A DNA stretch of 64,000 nt from Prunella strophiata (taxonomy: Eukaryota > Chordata > Aves > Passeriformes > Prunellidae). The notes below the pieces were generated by a model that was not told the DNA's origin, made no database searches, and was given only the letters and a program-made list of their open reading frames with translations. Position numbers and translations under genes: made by a program. Position 1 is the stretch's first letter; each line of letters starts with the position of its first letter. Location of the stretch: contig JAZBQD010000021.1 in assembly GCA_036583965.1 (NCBI GenBank), positions 20,985,620 to 21,049,619 on the forward strand, in the 5' to 3' direction. Positions 10,346-19,705 of this stretch are shown here, piece by piece.

Positions 10346-12905
10346 CGGGGATTTGGGGCACAGCTGCTTGAAGGAGTGCAGAGGGGGAGCAGGGAGTGTG
10401 TCCCCCCCCAGACCTGGATTTCAGGAGAGACGGCTGCATGTCACCGTGGGCCCTGCAAGCAAAGCCAAGAAAGTGCATAAATAATCTTATTTGTTATGCA
10501 TTATTAAAAATTCAGAAAGATTTTAAATTCAAGTGATAATCTGATCATCCTGAGGGATAGGTTTATATTTAATAGCCAGGTGTTTTACCTATTCATTTGT
10601 GATGGAAAATATTATAATGAAGTAATAAACCGTAGCACAGAAATGTTAATCATATATATGTGGTCTGCAAACCCCCTGAAATCACAGACCCCTTCTGCTG
10701 TCCTGAGCTGTCTTTATTGGTAACCTTATGATTTAAGATAATTTAGGTTTTGGGACTATGCCCGTAGACCTCGGGGCATGGTTGTTAATAATGGAAAGCT
10801 TATTTGACTGCATTATTCTCCTCCTGCATCTTATCTGTTCTGCTGTGAAGTTTTCTAATATCATGTGCTGTTTCTTTGTTTCCTATTTTAGAACAACATG
10901 GAACAAAATCATAAGAGCTGTTGAGACTATTGCAGATCTGATATAATGGGGTGGAGGAAATACAGGGAGATGAAGAGTTGTAGAGGGGTTCAGCTTTAAA
11001 AATTCACGGAGTATTTTCATTTTAATGCAAGGTGGGGGTTTGACTCCTCAGTAATGCTGAGAAATGAGATGCCTTCCAGCGCTCCATCTCTCCCCCCACC
11101 TAGGAACCACCTCCTTCCAGCCTGTGCATACACCCCCTCCCCCAGATGTAGGGGACTGCAACAGACAGGTGTCCAGCTGCTCTCCTGTGCTAGTCAAAAA
11201 TGAGGGAGCTCATTGAAAGTGTCTCTCCCAGGCTTCAGTCCCAGTCTGGGGTGTGAGATGTGTCGCCGTCCCCCCCGGCCGCAGCAGGGCTGTGCCAACC
11301 GCCGCGAAACCCACGCGGAGCTGCGCCAGGACAGAGCATCCTCTGCTTGGAGCACTAAATACCAAAGCTGACTAAATCCCATCGCTGGGAGGTGATCAGT
11401 GGAGCCGCGCTCTGTATTCACAGCCGGGGCTTTACTCACTGAGCGAGCTGTGATGTCACCGCATTAAGCTAAAATAACCACTGAACATGAGAACAAGAGC
11501 GATGGGGGGGAGGTTTGATGGGGGAGAGAGAGGGAAATAGCAGGCATATTACCAGTCCTGCATGTGGATCACAGAGCCAGATTGTGAGCAATCCCGGCGC
11601 TCAAAGTGTCTCCTTAGCAGAAAAGGGAGAGGGAGAGAGAGGGAGCCAGCAGCCAGCCTTCAGTCCCCACCACGAGAGCTCTCGCGGTGCACTCGGCCAG
11701 GGTGTCAGAGGGCGTGAGTGCATTTTTCATTTCTTAGCCTTTGTGTGGTCTGCCAGAGGAATTGGATTCTGTCTGTATTTCCATGTATTTGCCTAACCGT
11801 GCTGTGTATTTTTATCCTGGATGTGAGCAGGCATTAACACATAAACTCACACGCACTTAAATAGATGTAACGTAAATGGGTACACAGAGAAGACGTTAAA
11901 AATAGCCCGAGAGTCATCTTTCCACCTGAACTGCCCACCTTGTGGTGCCTAGTGCTGTTCCCATTTCCCAGATGTGCAGGAAAATGGGGTGTTACTCGGA
12001 GGGAAGGACTGGAATGGAAAGGGAGGAATCTTTCTTTCCTGGCCTCTGTAATTAATGTTGGCCTTTGTGTGGTGTAAGGCCAGGGAACGTTGCTCGTGGT
12101 GATGGTGCTGGTGCTGAAAACCCACTGCTCAAATGGCTGTCCCGAGCTTTGCAGGGAATGTGTCTGCAGAGCTTCAATGTCAGGCGCCTGGGAAATTAAT
12201 CCAACCCTGTGCTGATGTGTTGGGATACTGCAGGATCATGTGTGAGCGTGTGGAGTGGCTCAGTGTGTGTGAGCTGTGCTTGCAGGCTGTGCTGGGACTG
12301 GTGGGAGCTGCACCACATCTGGGGGTCACATCTGTGCCCCACACACAGCACACTCACTGCTCGGGGTGTGCAGCTCTTGGAAATCCTGCAAACTGCTCTG
12401 CCTCCGCCATAACTCATCCTGCATCCAACCTGATGTCGGCGATGGAGGACAGAAATTGAGGAGAGAGTGGGATTTAACCTCAATTCTTCCCACTAGATTT
12501 CCAAGGCGGTGCAATTTATGGACATGAAGATGAATCTTATGAGGAAGGGCCAAAAATGCAGCAATTTAAGAGTAGGGAAGTATCAAACAGTGTAACCAGC
12601 CCCAAGTCATAACCCCATGTCATAAAAAGGTTCTATGGCTAATGTAGCTTTTTCACATTTTCTTTCTTTAAAGTTTTCTTGTTTGTAGGTAAACCAAAAT
12701 TAAGTCACAGAAATGCCAAAAAAAAAAAAAAAAATCAAATCAAATTCCCAGTGGTCACTCTTGGAGAAGTGGAGAAGGCCATTGTGAAAGCCTGGAGAGT
12801 GTTTTTGTGCCTCCAAAACCACAGGCACTCCTTGAGGTGGGAAAGGCTGCCAGGCCCAGAGTAACGTGGAGTTTGGCTGTTGTTCAGGTGTGCAGATGGT
12901 CTTGG
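10346..12905. other. Gene-free stretch
   Basis: AT-rich from about 10470 to 11030, then mixed. A short CpG-containing section lies at 11265-11345. Tracts of GGGGGG and GAGAG occur at 11505-11645. An A17 run lies at 12718-12734. The open frames are short and unremarkable, and no mobile element is recognisable. Confidence 0.4.
12718..12734. repeat. Poly-A tract (A17)
   Basis: Seventeen adenines, followed by AT-rich TCAAATCAAATT. I do not recognise a retrocopy upstream, so it is treated as a simple homopolymer. Confidence 0.85.
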
Positions 12906-13146
12906 TTGCCATGTGTGTGTCCATGTGTACCTGTGTGCATGTGTGCTACGTGTGTACATGTGTGTACAGGGGTGCATGAGTGCCATGTGTGCATGTACAG
13001 GGTGTGTACATGTGTGTACGTGTGTGTCACATGTGAGTGTGTACGTGTGTGTGTTACCTGTCTATGTGTGTACCTGTGTGTGTTACCTGTGTGTGTGTGT
13101 ACCTGTGCGTGTTACCTGTGTACATGTGTGTTACCTGTGTGTGTGC
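12906..13146. repeat. Degenerate GT-rich tandem tract
   Basis: About 240 bp of imperfect GT repeat, broken by ACA, CAT and ACC interruptions into words such as TGTGTACATG and TGTTACCTGTG. The last third forms a rough minisatellite with TGTTACCTGTG recurring about every 20-30 bp. Frames through it give Cys/Val-rich strings, artefacts of TGTGTG. Alternating purine-pyrimidine DNA of this type can adopt Z-form. Confidence 0.85.
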
Positions 13147-14060
13147 CTTCCCTGCACAGACAGCGATCCTGCTCTTGCCACCCTTTCCCAACCTGCAGGG
13201 TTGGGGACACCTTGGAAGCTCCACCTTTGACAGGTGACCCGTGGCTGCTCGGGACTGCCCTGAGCTTGGGAGCCTTCAAGGTAGAGAGGGAAGGAGAGAG
13301 CCTTTGCCTCAGGTGATGAGCAGCAGTGCAGAGCCTGGGGTCCTGGGAAATGCTCAGTTTTTGTTTCTGTAGTAACCCAGGTTAATTGACAGTTATTATT
13401 CATTCCTGATACATATTCTATGTAATTATTTGTTTGCTGGATTTCACCTGTGCTAGTATTGGCTGGTCTTTGTTGTGGAGGTGCCCCGAGAGCCCAGCAC
13501 CTGCTGGCCCCACACCCAGCAGTGCTCCCAGAGCTGCTGACCCACCTGAGCCTCTGCTGCTGACACAAGTGGGGGCAGCTGGGCTAAAGTATAAACTGGG
13601 GGGATTTCTTGTTAATCATTTTTTCAGGAGGAACAAGGGCATCAATCTGAATGCTGCTGGAAAATAAGGCAGAACTTTGGAATAAAACATATATTATTTT
13701 TTGAGTCTAATTAACAACCTAGCCACAGGTGTTTGGCTTTTTGTCTCAATTCCCTTTCTCAGGTGTTGGCTCTTTTCCAACAGACGTTCCCAGGGAAATG
13801 TCTTGGAATCCTTGATGGTGGATTATAAGAAGCAGGTGATGATCAAAAGTTAGTGGTTAGGGCAGAGTTTTGCTTTTCTTTCCTGCTGTCTTTTGCGTCT
13901 GTGTAGTGAGAACATGGGAAAGCCACTGGGTGTCATTAGGCCAGTGACACCCTAAAAAACTGCTGCTCAGATTTAACTTCTACTTTATGATTCCTTTTTG
14001 TCATAGTGTATTGAACATAGAAAATGCGGGCTCTGAAAAAATCAGGTGTGGTGAGTTAAC
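13147..14060. other. Gene-free stretch
   Basis: Mixed composition with no identifiable repeat, RNA or exon. A 145-codon minus frame over 13131-13568 does not resemble a known protein. Confidence 0.4.
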
Positions 14061-14077
14061 GAGTTAATTGATGGTGA

Positions 14078-14870
14078 TTAGCAGAGAGCAGGGTCACCTG
14101 TGGGGGGTGGGGCCTGGTCTGGCTGCTCCCCACTCTGAGCAGAGCCACCAAGGGCTGGGAACACATCACAGGAATGGAGCCACGGGGGCTCTTCTGCCTC
14201 AGGAATGCTGTGAGGGACTGTTGGGGCAAGGTTTGATCTGAGGAGTCTGGAGGATCCCAGCCTGGAGGACATGGTGGGGTCAGATTCTTGGAGCTGTCTG
14301 CAGGCCAGGAGCTGCTGCCAGAGGTGAGTGATTTGCGTCACCAAAATCTTGGCTGGGGCTGAGGAGAAGAGGCCATTTTAAGGTAAAATACCAGAAGGAG
14401 TCCTGGTTTCCAGCACCTGGGCAGCTGGAAGGTGTCACAGTATTATGGGGAACAGCTGAATATTGACAATGCTTGACTGTAGTCTTGCAGAGCTGTTGAG
14501 GTGGCTTCATTTAGGTCAGTTGAAGCTGTGAGCGCTGAGAATCTTGGAGGATTGGATTCATCTTGCTCAGGCAGCTCTGGAGTACTCTTTGTTGGAAGGT
14601 GCTTTTCCATTGACTCATAAACCTCTGACAGAGCTGTTGGCAGCACCCCCAACACGGTGAAAATGAAGTGGGTTTTCCTCTTTCTGTTGGAATGAAGCAG
14701 CTACACCAAGCCCAGTTCAGTGTGCTGTGGGCTCGAGTGAGGAGGCTGATTTCCAGGTTTTTGGGGGGAGATCTGAGATTGAGGTGATGTCCAAAGACCT
14801 TTTCTCTGAATAATAATTCTAGATAGTCCTGAGCTGTATCTTTGCTGAGAGCCATCTCTCCTGGTTCCAT
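14078..14870 (-). other. Near-continuous minus-strand open frame, unidentified
   Basis: Reading right to left, one minus frame is open from 14870 to 14280 except for a single stop at 14511-14513. A second frame then continues from 14344 to 14078. The composition is not extreme: the DNA is about half GC, and the products are mixed in residues. The predicted protein includes segments such as ALSEVYESMEKHL (in the alternative frame at 14443-14655) and matches nothing I know. It could be a decayed retrocopy or transposon piece, or simply chance. I see no poly-A (poly-T on plus) at its lower end. Confidence 0.2.
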
Positions 14871-15390
14871 AGCATCGCATGAGTTTGGGGTGGCACAGCA
14901 GGCTTGCTGTCCCAGAGCCCTGGAGAGAGGGTTATCAGAGGGTGCATTACTGCTTTGGAAAGCCGGGTCTGCTCAGGGGTTCTGGAGCCCAGTTACTGCT
15001 GATGATAAGCCAGTGTATGTGCTGGTGTTGCTCTGGGTCTCTCCAAGTGCCTGGCACAAACCTGCAAGCCTTGGGACTTTTTTTTATTTCAGATTTGCTC
15101 TGGAGATGCAAAGTTAATTGTGAACAGCAGTCTCTTGTGCTTCCATGCAGTGTAAGTCACTAACTTATGGCTAGAAGAAAGAAAAGCATAAACCAAAGAT
15201 TCAGAAAGTTGGGGTGAGAACCCAAGTCATTTAAACCTGGGAAAGAAGCATCTTTTTGTGTATCCTGCTTGTGAATTGCTGGGGTGTGGTGGCAGGTTGA
15301 AGGAGCAGGGTGGTGGCTGAGAGTTTGGGGAGGTGCACAGCCGTGGAGGTGTGGGTCCTGCCCCTCCTTGCCAGGCACCGTTTATTTTTC
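14871..15390. other. Gene-free stretch
   Basis: No recognisable gene or repeat. Frames are short and overlap on both strands. Confidence 0.35.
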
Positions 15391-15560
15391 AGCACTTCTG
15401 TCTAATTAATATAAGGCCTGCTCAGGCACAGCCGCCCTCGTTGGACGTGTCACTCGTTAATCACGCGACCCTCCTAGCCTTGGGTAATGACCTTGAAAGA
15501 ATATATCAGCCCATGATGGCGGGAGTGAGGAATTAAATTGTTTCTCTGAGTGCTTATGGT
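15391..15560. promoter_or_regulatory. Candidate conserved non-coding element
   Basis: This is non-repetitive sequence with CpGs spread through AT-rich context and several homeodomain-like cores (CTAATTAATAT near 15402, CGTTAATCACG near 15454, GAATTAAATTG near 15530). The texture fits an enhancer of a developmental gene. Conservation is not tested. Confidence 0.35.
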
Positions 15561-16629
15561 CATTGCTGACAATTTATATGACACAGCTGCCCTAAGCTGG
15601 CCGTGCTGGCCATTGTGCCGCAATCATTTTCCCTCCGGGAAGCACTGGCTGGGCAGGCCCCGCGCGGCTGCCCCGGCCTGGGGAGTTCCTTTGTGTGAGG
15701 AGGAGAAGGGCTCTGCAACCTGGAATCCTGCCTGAGGGTCTGAGCCCAGAAATCCTGGGAAGTCTTTGCTGCAGCCTCTCTCCCCGGGTGTGTAACGTTG
15801 GGAATGGCGTTAGCGCGGTTGTTGCAACCTGAGGAGGGTTCCAGGATTGAGCTCCCTTCAGCAGGGTGTTCGTAAGGTTTGGAATGTGAGACATGGGCAG
15901 GACAGCTTGATAAGGCTTGAGATTTGCTGAGATTTGGGTACAAACACATCACACAATTGTGCACATTTGTGTGCAAAATTAGGCAGACCCTTTAATTACC
16001 ATAAGAACCCATGTAACACTGTGTGCGTGTCCATGGAAATGAAGAAGTAAATTTTAAGATACATTACTGTAAGCATTTATGGGTTAATATCTGTATTGTT
16101 ATATTTTTGTATTTTCATAAGTGTTAAATGTACTTGGGAAGGTATTTATTATTTGCCGATAATGAGTAAATGGCTTTCTTAGTTGTTACATATTGGTATC
16201 TGCTTTTAGACTGATGAAATAATTTGTTACAGTTATTCAATCATATTATTTATAGAAAACATGTAGCTGAGGATCTAAACATCAGATTGTTCTGCTGTTG
16301 CCATATGGGCTGCTTTTATCTAAATATAAACAGTTGATAATTATCACTAGAACTATTGGCTAAAATCACAAAATAGACTGAGAACAAATAACAATCTCAT
16401 TCTTCATTAACATTTTAAAAATGAAATAGATGTCCTTGTTTATGCCTTCAGTAAATTTGGCTCTGCTTTTACAGAACTGTAAATGAACCAGAACATTTGT
16501 TTTGTATAATCTATACAGTATTTTATATGTATATTTATATTGGTGAGCTGAGGCTGCTAGATTTTGAGAAGGCTGGTATATATCCAGCCCCACAGAACTA
16601 CCATAAAGTACATGTATTAAAATATTAAT
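15561..16629. other. Gene-free, AT-rich in its right half
   Basis: The left part is mixed. From about 15960 to 16600 it is a long AT-rich, non-repetitive segment with many TAAT and TTTAT cores, which may also be constrained. No RNA gene or mobile element is recognisable before the CR1 copy at 16630. Confidence 0.35.
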
Positions 16630-16790
16630 GGAATCCCAGAATGGTTTGGGTGGGAAGGGACTTTAAAGCCCATCTCATCCCATACCCTGCCATGGGCAGG
16701 GACACCTTCCACTGTCCCAGGGTGCTCCAAGCCCTGTCCAACCTGGCCTTGGGCACTGCCAGGGATCCAGGAGCAGCCACAGCTTCTCTT
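16630..16790 (-). mobile_element. CR1 LINE, 3'-end fragment
   Basis: The plus strand is the reverse complement of a CR1 3' end: AATCCCAGAATGGTTTGGG, GGAAGGGACTTTAAAGCCC, then CTGCCATGGGCAGGGACACC, ending near CACAGCTTCTCTT. This is the form frequent in songbird genomes. The copy is about 160 bp, so it is strongly 5' truncated and lies on the minus strand. It keeps close similarity to the family pattern and is therefore relatively young. It contains no complete ORF2. Confidence 0.9.
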
Positions 16791-17820
16791 GACAAATATT
16801 GTTTGTTTCCATCTCAGATTCCTTTAAAATGCTTCTCACAGGGTCTAGTGGCTTATTAATCCATTCATTTTTCAATTTTTTCCTGTTTTTCGTCTCTGCC
16901 ACCTCCATGTGTGGGTAGGACACAACAAAGGATGTGTTGTCACCTCAGTGTTCTGCTGGCTTGAATACCTCAGGGAAAATTACGCAAGTCAGCAGCAGCC
17001 ACATGAAACATTCCTGTAAAATACAGACAAAAACAAGCAACAAGGCAAAAATGAAGATGGTGTCTGGGAGGAAATAGTCTTTGTATGGACATCCTTTTTT
17101 AGTATGTGTTTAGAGCAGAGAATGAGGAGTTTATGCTCCCTTTTTAGTTAAGCCAATGATTTACGGTATGAAAAAGGACAGATTAATTTGTCTTGTTGTT
17201 CCCATTTCTGTGTTTAAGATTAGAGTTCAAAAATGGTAGTAGTTCAGTATCAAAATTAGTATTCACCTAGGTTTGGTTTGGTTGCACCTCGCCCCTTCCA
17301 AAACCTGAAGAGATTCCTTGCAAAAGGGCCTGCCCCCACCCTGGGTGAGGCATGGAGGGCCTTGGCTGCAGGTGCAGCCTGGCTCGGGGCTTCAGCAGCA
17401 CCACGACACCCTCCGAGACCTCAGCCGTGCTCTCTCTGAGCCCGGCCACGTTGGCTGTGTGTCCCCTCAGGTGCCTCCATGTCACTGTGTGGCACTTGTC
17501 TGTCCCACCTGTAGGAGGACAGCGACCTGCAGGTCACCTGCTCTCAAAGAATCCCTTCCAAGGGCCAATCCCACTGCAGCATGGGGCTCGTCTGAGCATC
17601 ATTGTGGTTTGAAGGTGAACACCAAGTTGGTGGGAATTGCTTTAATTCCCCATGGGAGATGTGTGGTCTGGATGTGACTGCGGGGCTCTGCACGGCAGAA
17701 CCGGCTCGTGGCCAGGACTCATGCTGGCCCCTTTCTTCCCATTGGGAAGAGAACCCTAAGTGCCTCCTCAGCCCAGGCACCCAGCAAGATGTCGCCATTC
17801 CTCATTCAAATTCCCTCTCT
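16791..17820. other. Gene-free stretch
   Basis: Mixed sequence. The segment 17280-17600 is GC-richer, with open frames on both strands. No gene or repeat is identified. Confidence 0.4.
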
Positions 17821-17878
17821 AATCGGCTGAAGGGCGAGCGAGCGCTGCAGCCCCGTCCTCGCGCTGTGCTCGCCACGC

Positions 17879-17886
17879 TGACGTCA
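17879..17886. promoter_or_regulatory. Palindromic CRE (TGACGTCA)
   Basis: A full 8-bp CREB/ATF consensus site within CGCTGACGTCAGCC, which extends the palindrome by GC on both sides. It lies in CpG-bearing sequence. The motif is exact. Binding is unproven. Confidence 0.6.
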
Positions 17887-18070
17887 GCCTCCTTGTGTGG
17901 CAAGGATATTTTAAATTTGTTTATCTCTGTGATATCAGGTGGTTTGGTTGCTGGCAGCCCACATTAGCATGGCAGAGCAGCAAATATGTACATATATATT
18001 TATATTTAGCATTTTTTTCTGGTATGTTCAGCTGAAAAGGCTTGGCTTGATTAATATTTTCCGCTGTCCG

Positions 18071-18084
18071 GTAACCATGGCAAT
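18071..18084. promoter_or_regulatory. RFX X-box motif
   Basis: GTAACCATGGCAAT matches the bipartite RFX pattern GTNRCC-(0-3)-RGYAAC with a 2-bp AT spacer. Only the final base differs (T for C). X-boxes of this kind bind RFX factors, for example in ciliary and neural genes. Confidence 0.5.
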
Positions 18085-18169
18085 GGGGTCAGCAGATATA
18101 ATACTTAATTTAATCTTCCAACTGCCTCAGTGTGCATCACCAGTGTCCCGAATAATAGAAAGCCTTTTG

Positions 18170-18224
18170 CTTCTCTCTCCCTTCCTCCCTCCTTCCCTCC
18201 CCTCCCTCCCTCTTTCTCCCTCTC
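18170..18224 (+). repeat. Pure polypyrimidine tract (55 nt)
   Basis: Fifty-five consecutive pyrimidines built from CCTCCCTT-like words. The segments are close to mirror-symmetric, so it could form H-DNA (triplex). No intron boundary can be assigned to it. Confidence 0.8.
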
Positions 18225-18319
18225 GTTCTCTTGCTTCATATATTATTATCTTCGCCAGTGGCTCCCTCATATGACCCAGAAGGAATAAATGGAGGTTTTG
18301 CATTCCATGTATGTAGCTT

Positions 18320-18347
18320 ATAAAATAAAAAACATAAAATAAAAAAT
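18320..18347. repeat. 14-bp tandem duplication, AT-rich
   Basis: ATAAAATAAAAAAC (18320-18333) is followed directly by ATAAAATAAAAAAT (18334-18347), differing in the last base only. It sits at the border between AT-rich DNA and a CpG-bearing patch. Confidence 0.8.
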
Positions 18348-18560
18348 TGGAAGCCCCTCTCCCCAGGCAGGCAGATCCCCCCAGCAGCTCGCAGTGGGTC
18401 CCCCCTCCCCGGCAGGCTCGGCAGCCAATCTCCACGGCGTGCCGGGGCCGTGGGCAGACGTGGAGCGCTCGGCGCGGCTCCGGCGCGGCCGCAGACGCTC
18501 TCCAGCCACATGCGGACGTTCCTCCCGCCACAAAGCTCGGCCCAGCTTTGCTCTCCAGGT
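18348..18560. other. CpG-bearing GC-rich patch
   Basis: A short patch with CpG density highest at 18430-18535, including a GCGGCCGC-like stretch near 18484. Frames are open on both strands (148 codons on minus, 132 on plus), as composition predicts. It might be an orphan CpG island paired with the CRE/X-box block to its left. Confidence 0.4.
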
Positions 18561-19629
18561 GGGTCCAGTCCATTGCTTTGTCTTTGCTCGGCCCAGGTTC
18601 CCCTTAGGTATTTCATTTTGCTCTTTTGGCTTGATTTTTTTAAGTTGTTTTGGTTTGGTTGTTTGTTTTTTTTTTTTTTTTAAACCATTGCAGTCTTTTT
18701 TTCACAGTGAACACTGTCACTTTTGGGTTGGTTTTGCAGAAAGAGATGACCTGCATACAACCTCCCAGACAGATTTAGTCATACTATTTTAAAAAAGGGG
18801 GGAAAAGAGCATTTTCCTGCTCAAATACTTTGCTGAATTGGCCAGTGACCAGAGGGGACTGACCTGGTGCAGGGCAGGCTGCTGCTCTCCCCTTCCTAGC
18901 TGTCCCATATCACATCTCTAGTGAAAAGAGAGGAACGTTGCAGGGATTGGAGTCGTTCTTCCAGAGATGGAAAGGACATCAGGAGGGAGAGACACTTGAA
19001 ATTTCCATAACCAAAATTCTTCCTCTTATTTTCTCAATCAATTTTAACCTGTCCTTGAATTTAATCAAAGAATAAGGTTTTTTGGTTTGTTTGTTTGTTT
19101 TCTCTTTTCTAATGTGGTATTTGGGAAACAGAATGACTGTGACCTCAGGATGAGTAAATGAGGAACATTTGCCTTTCCCACTCAGTGGGAATGAGCTTGT
19201 GGGTTTTTTTGTGGCCTCCAACACCATTTCTATGGGCACAAGGACCGAGCGAGCCTGCCAGGGTCTTGGCATGGTTTTGCCTCTGCTCTCACCCTCTGAT
19301 GATGGTCAAAGCCCACTAGAGGTTGTGACGTGGTTCTTGCCCAGGTGTTGAGTGATGGCTGGAAGGGCTAAAATTGGGAAGGAACTGAAGTTCATCCCAT
19401 CAGCCCAGATCTGAACCAGTGATTTGCCGAACTCTTTGGTCCCAGGCAGAGCCTGCTGTGGGGACAAACATTCCGGCCTTTTCCCAAAGGGTGTCCGTCA
19501 CTTTTCAGCAAGTGCAGGATCATGACCAAGCTGTGAGCAGGTGAGAACCCAGCAGTGGCAAAACCCAACAATTTCAGTCAGAAGTGGCCCAGATTCATTC
19601 AGCTGCTTGTAGCTGAGGGTTTGACAGTG
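18561..19629. other. Gene-free stretch
   Basis: Contains a T16 run (18666-18681) and a short GTTT repeat near 19079-19100. Otherwise there is nothing recognisable. Confidence 0.4.
18666..18681. repeat. Poly-T tract (T16)
   Basis: Sixteen thymines in a T/G-rich neighbourhood. It is a simple homopolymer. Confidence 0.85.
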
Positions 19630-19705
19630 AACATGGTGGTCCTGCTGGGTTTGAACTTCATGATCCTAAAGGTCCTTTCCCACCTTAACAAGCTGGGATT
19701 CTACA
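19630..19705 (+). mobile_element. CR1 LINE, 3'-end fragment
   Basis: The plus strand reads in CR1 sense: GGTGGTCCTGCTGGGTTTGAACTTCATGATCCTAAAGGTCCTTTCC, broken here as TTGAACTTCATGATCC and AAAGGTCCTTTCC, then a degenerate GGGATTCTAC end. It corresponds to the GGACTTGATGATCTTAAAGG...CCAACC...ATTCTATG terminus. Only about 75 bp remains, so it is 5' truncated and somewhat diverged. Confidence 0.75.

Larger units (their letters stand above)
17821..18130. promoter_or_regulatory. Candidate regulatory block with CRE and X-box
   Basis: A CpG-containing section (17825-17890) carries a perfect palindromic cAMP response element at 17879-17886. It runs into AT-rich sequence with ATATTTATATTTAG motifs, then an RFX-type X-box at 18071-18084. 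CRE plus X-box is a combination known from RFX/CREB-regulated promoters. Here it lies far from any visible gene. Function is inferred from motifs. Confidence 0.45.

Noticed and set aside
12807..13316. 169-codon plus frame, Cys/Val-rich
   Set aside because: It is the translation of a degenerate GT repeat, and other frames of the same tract are equally open.
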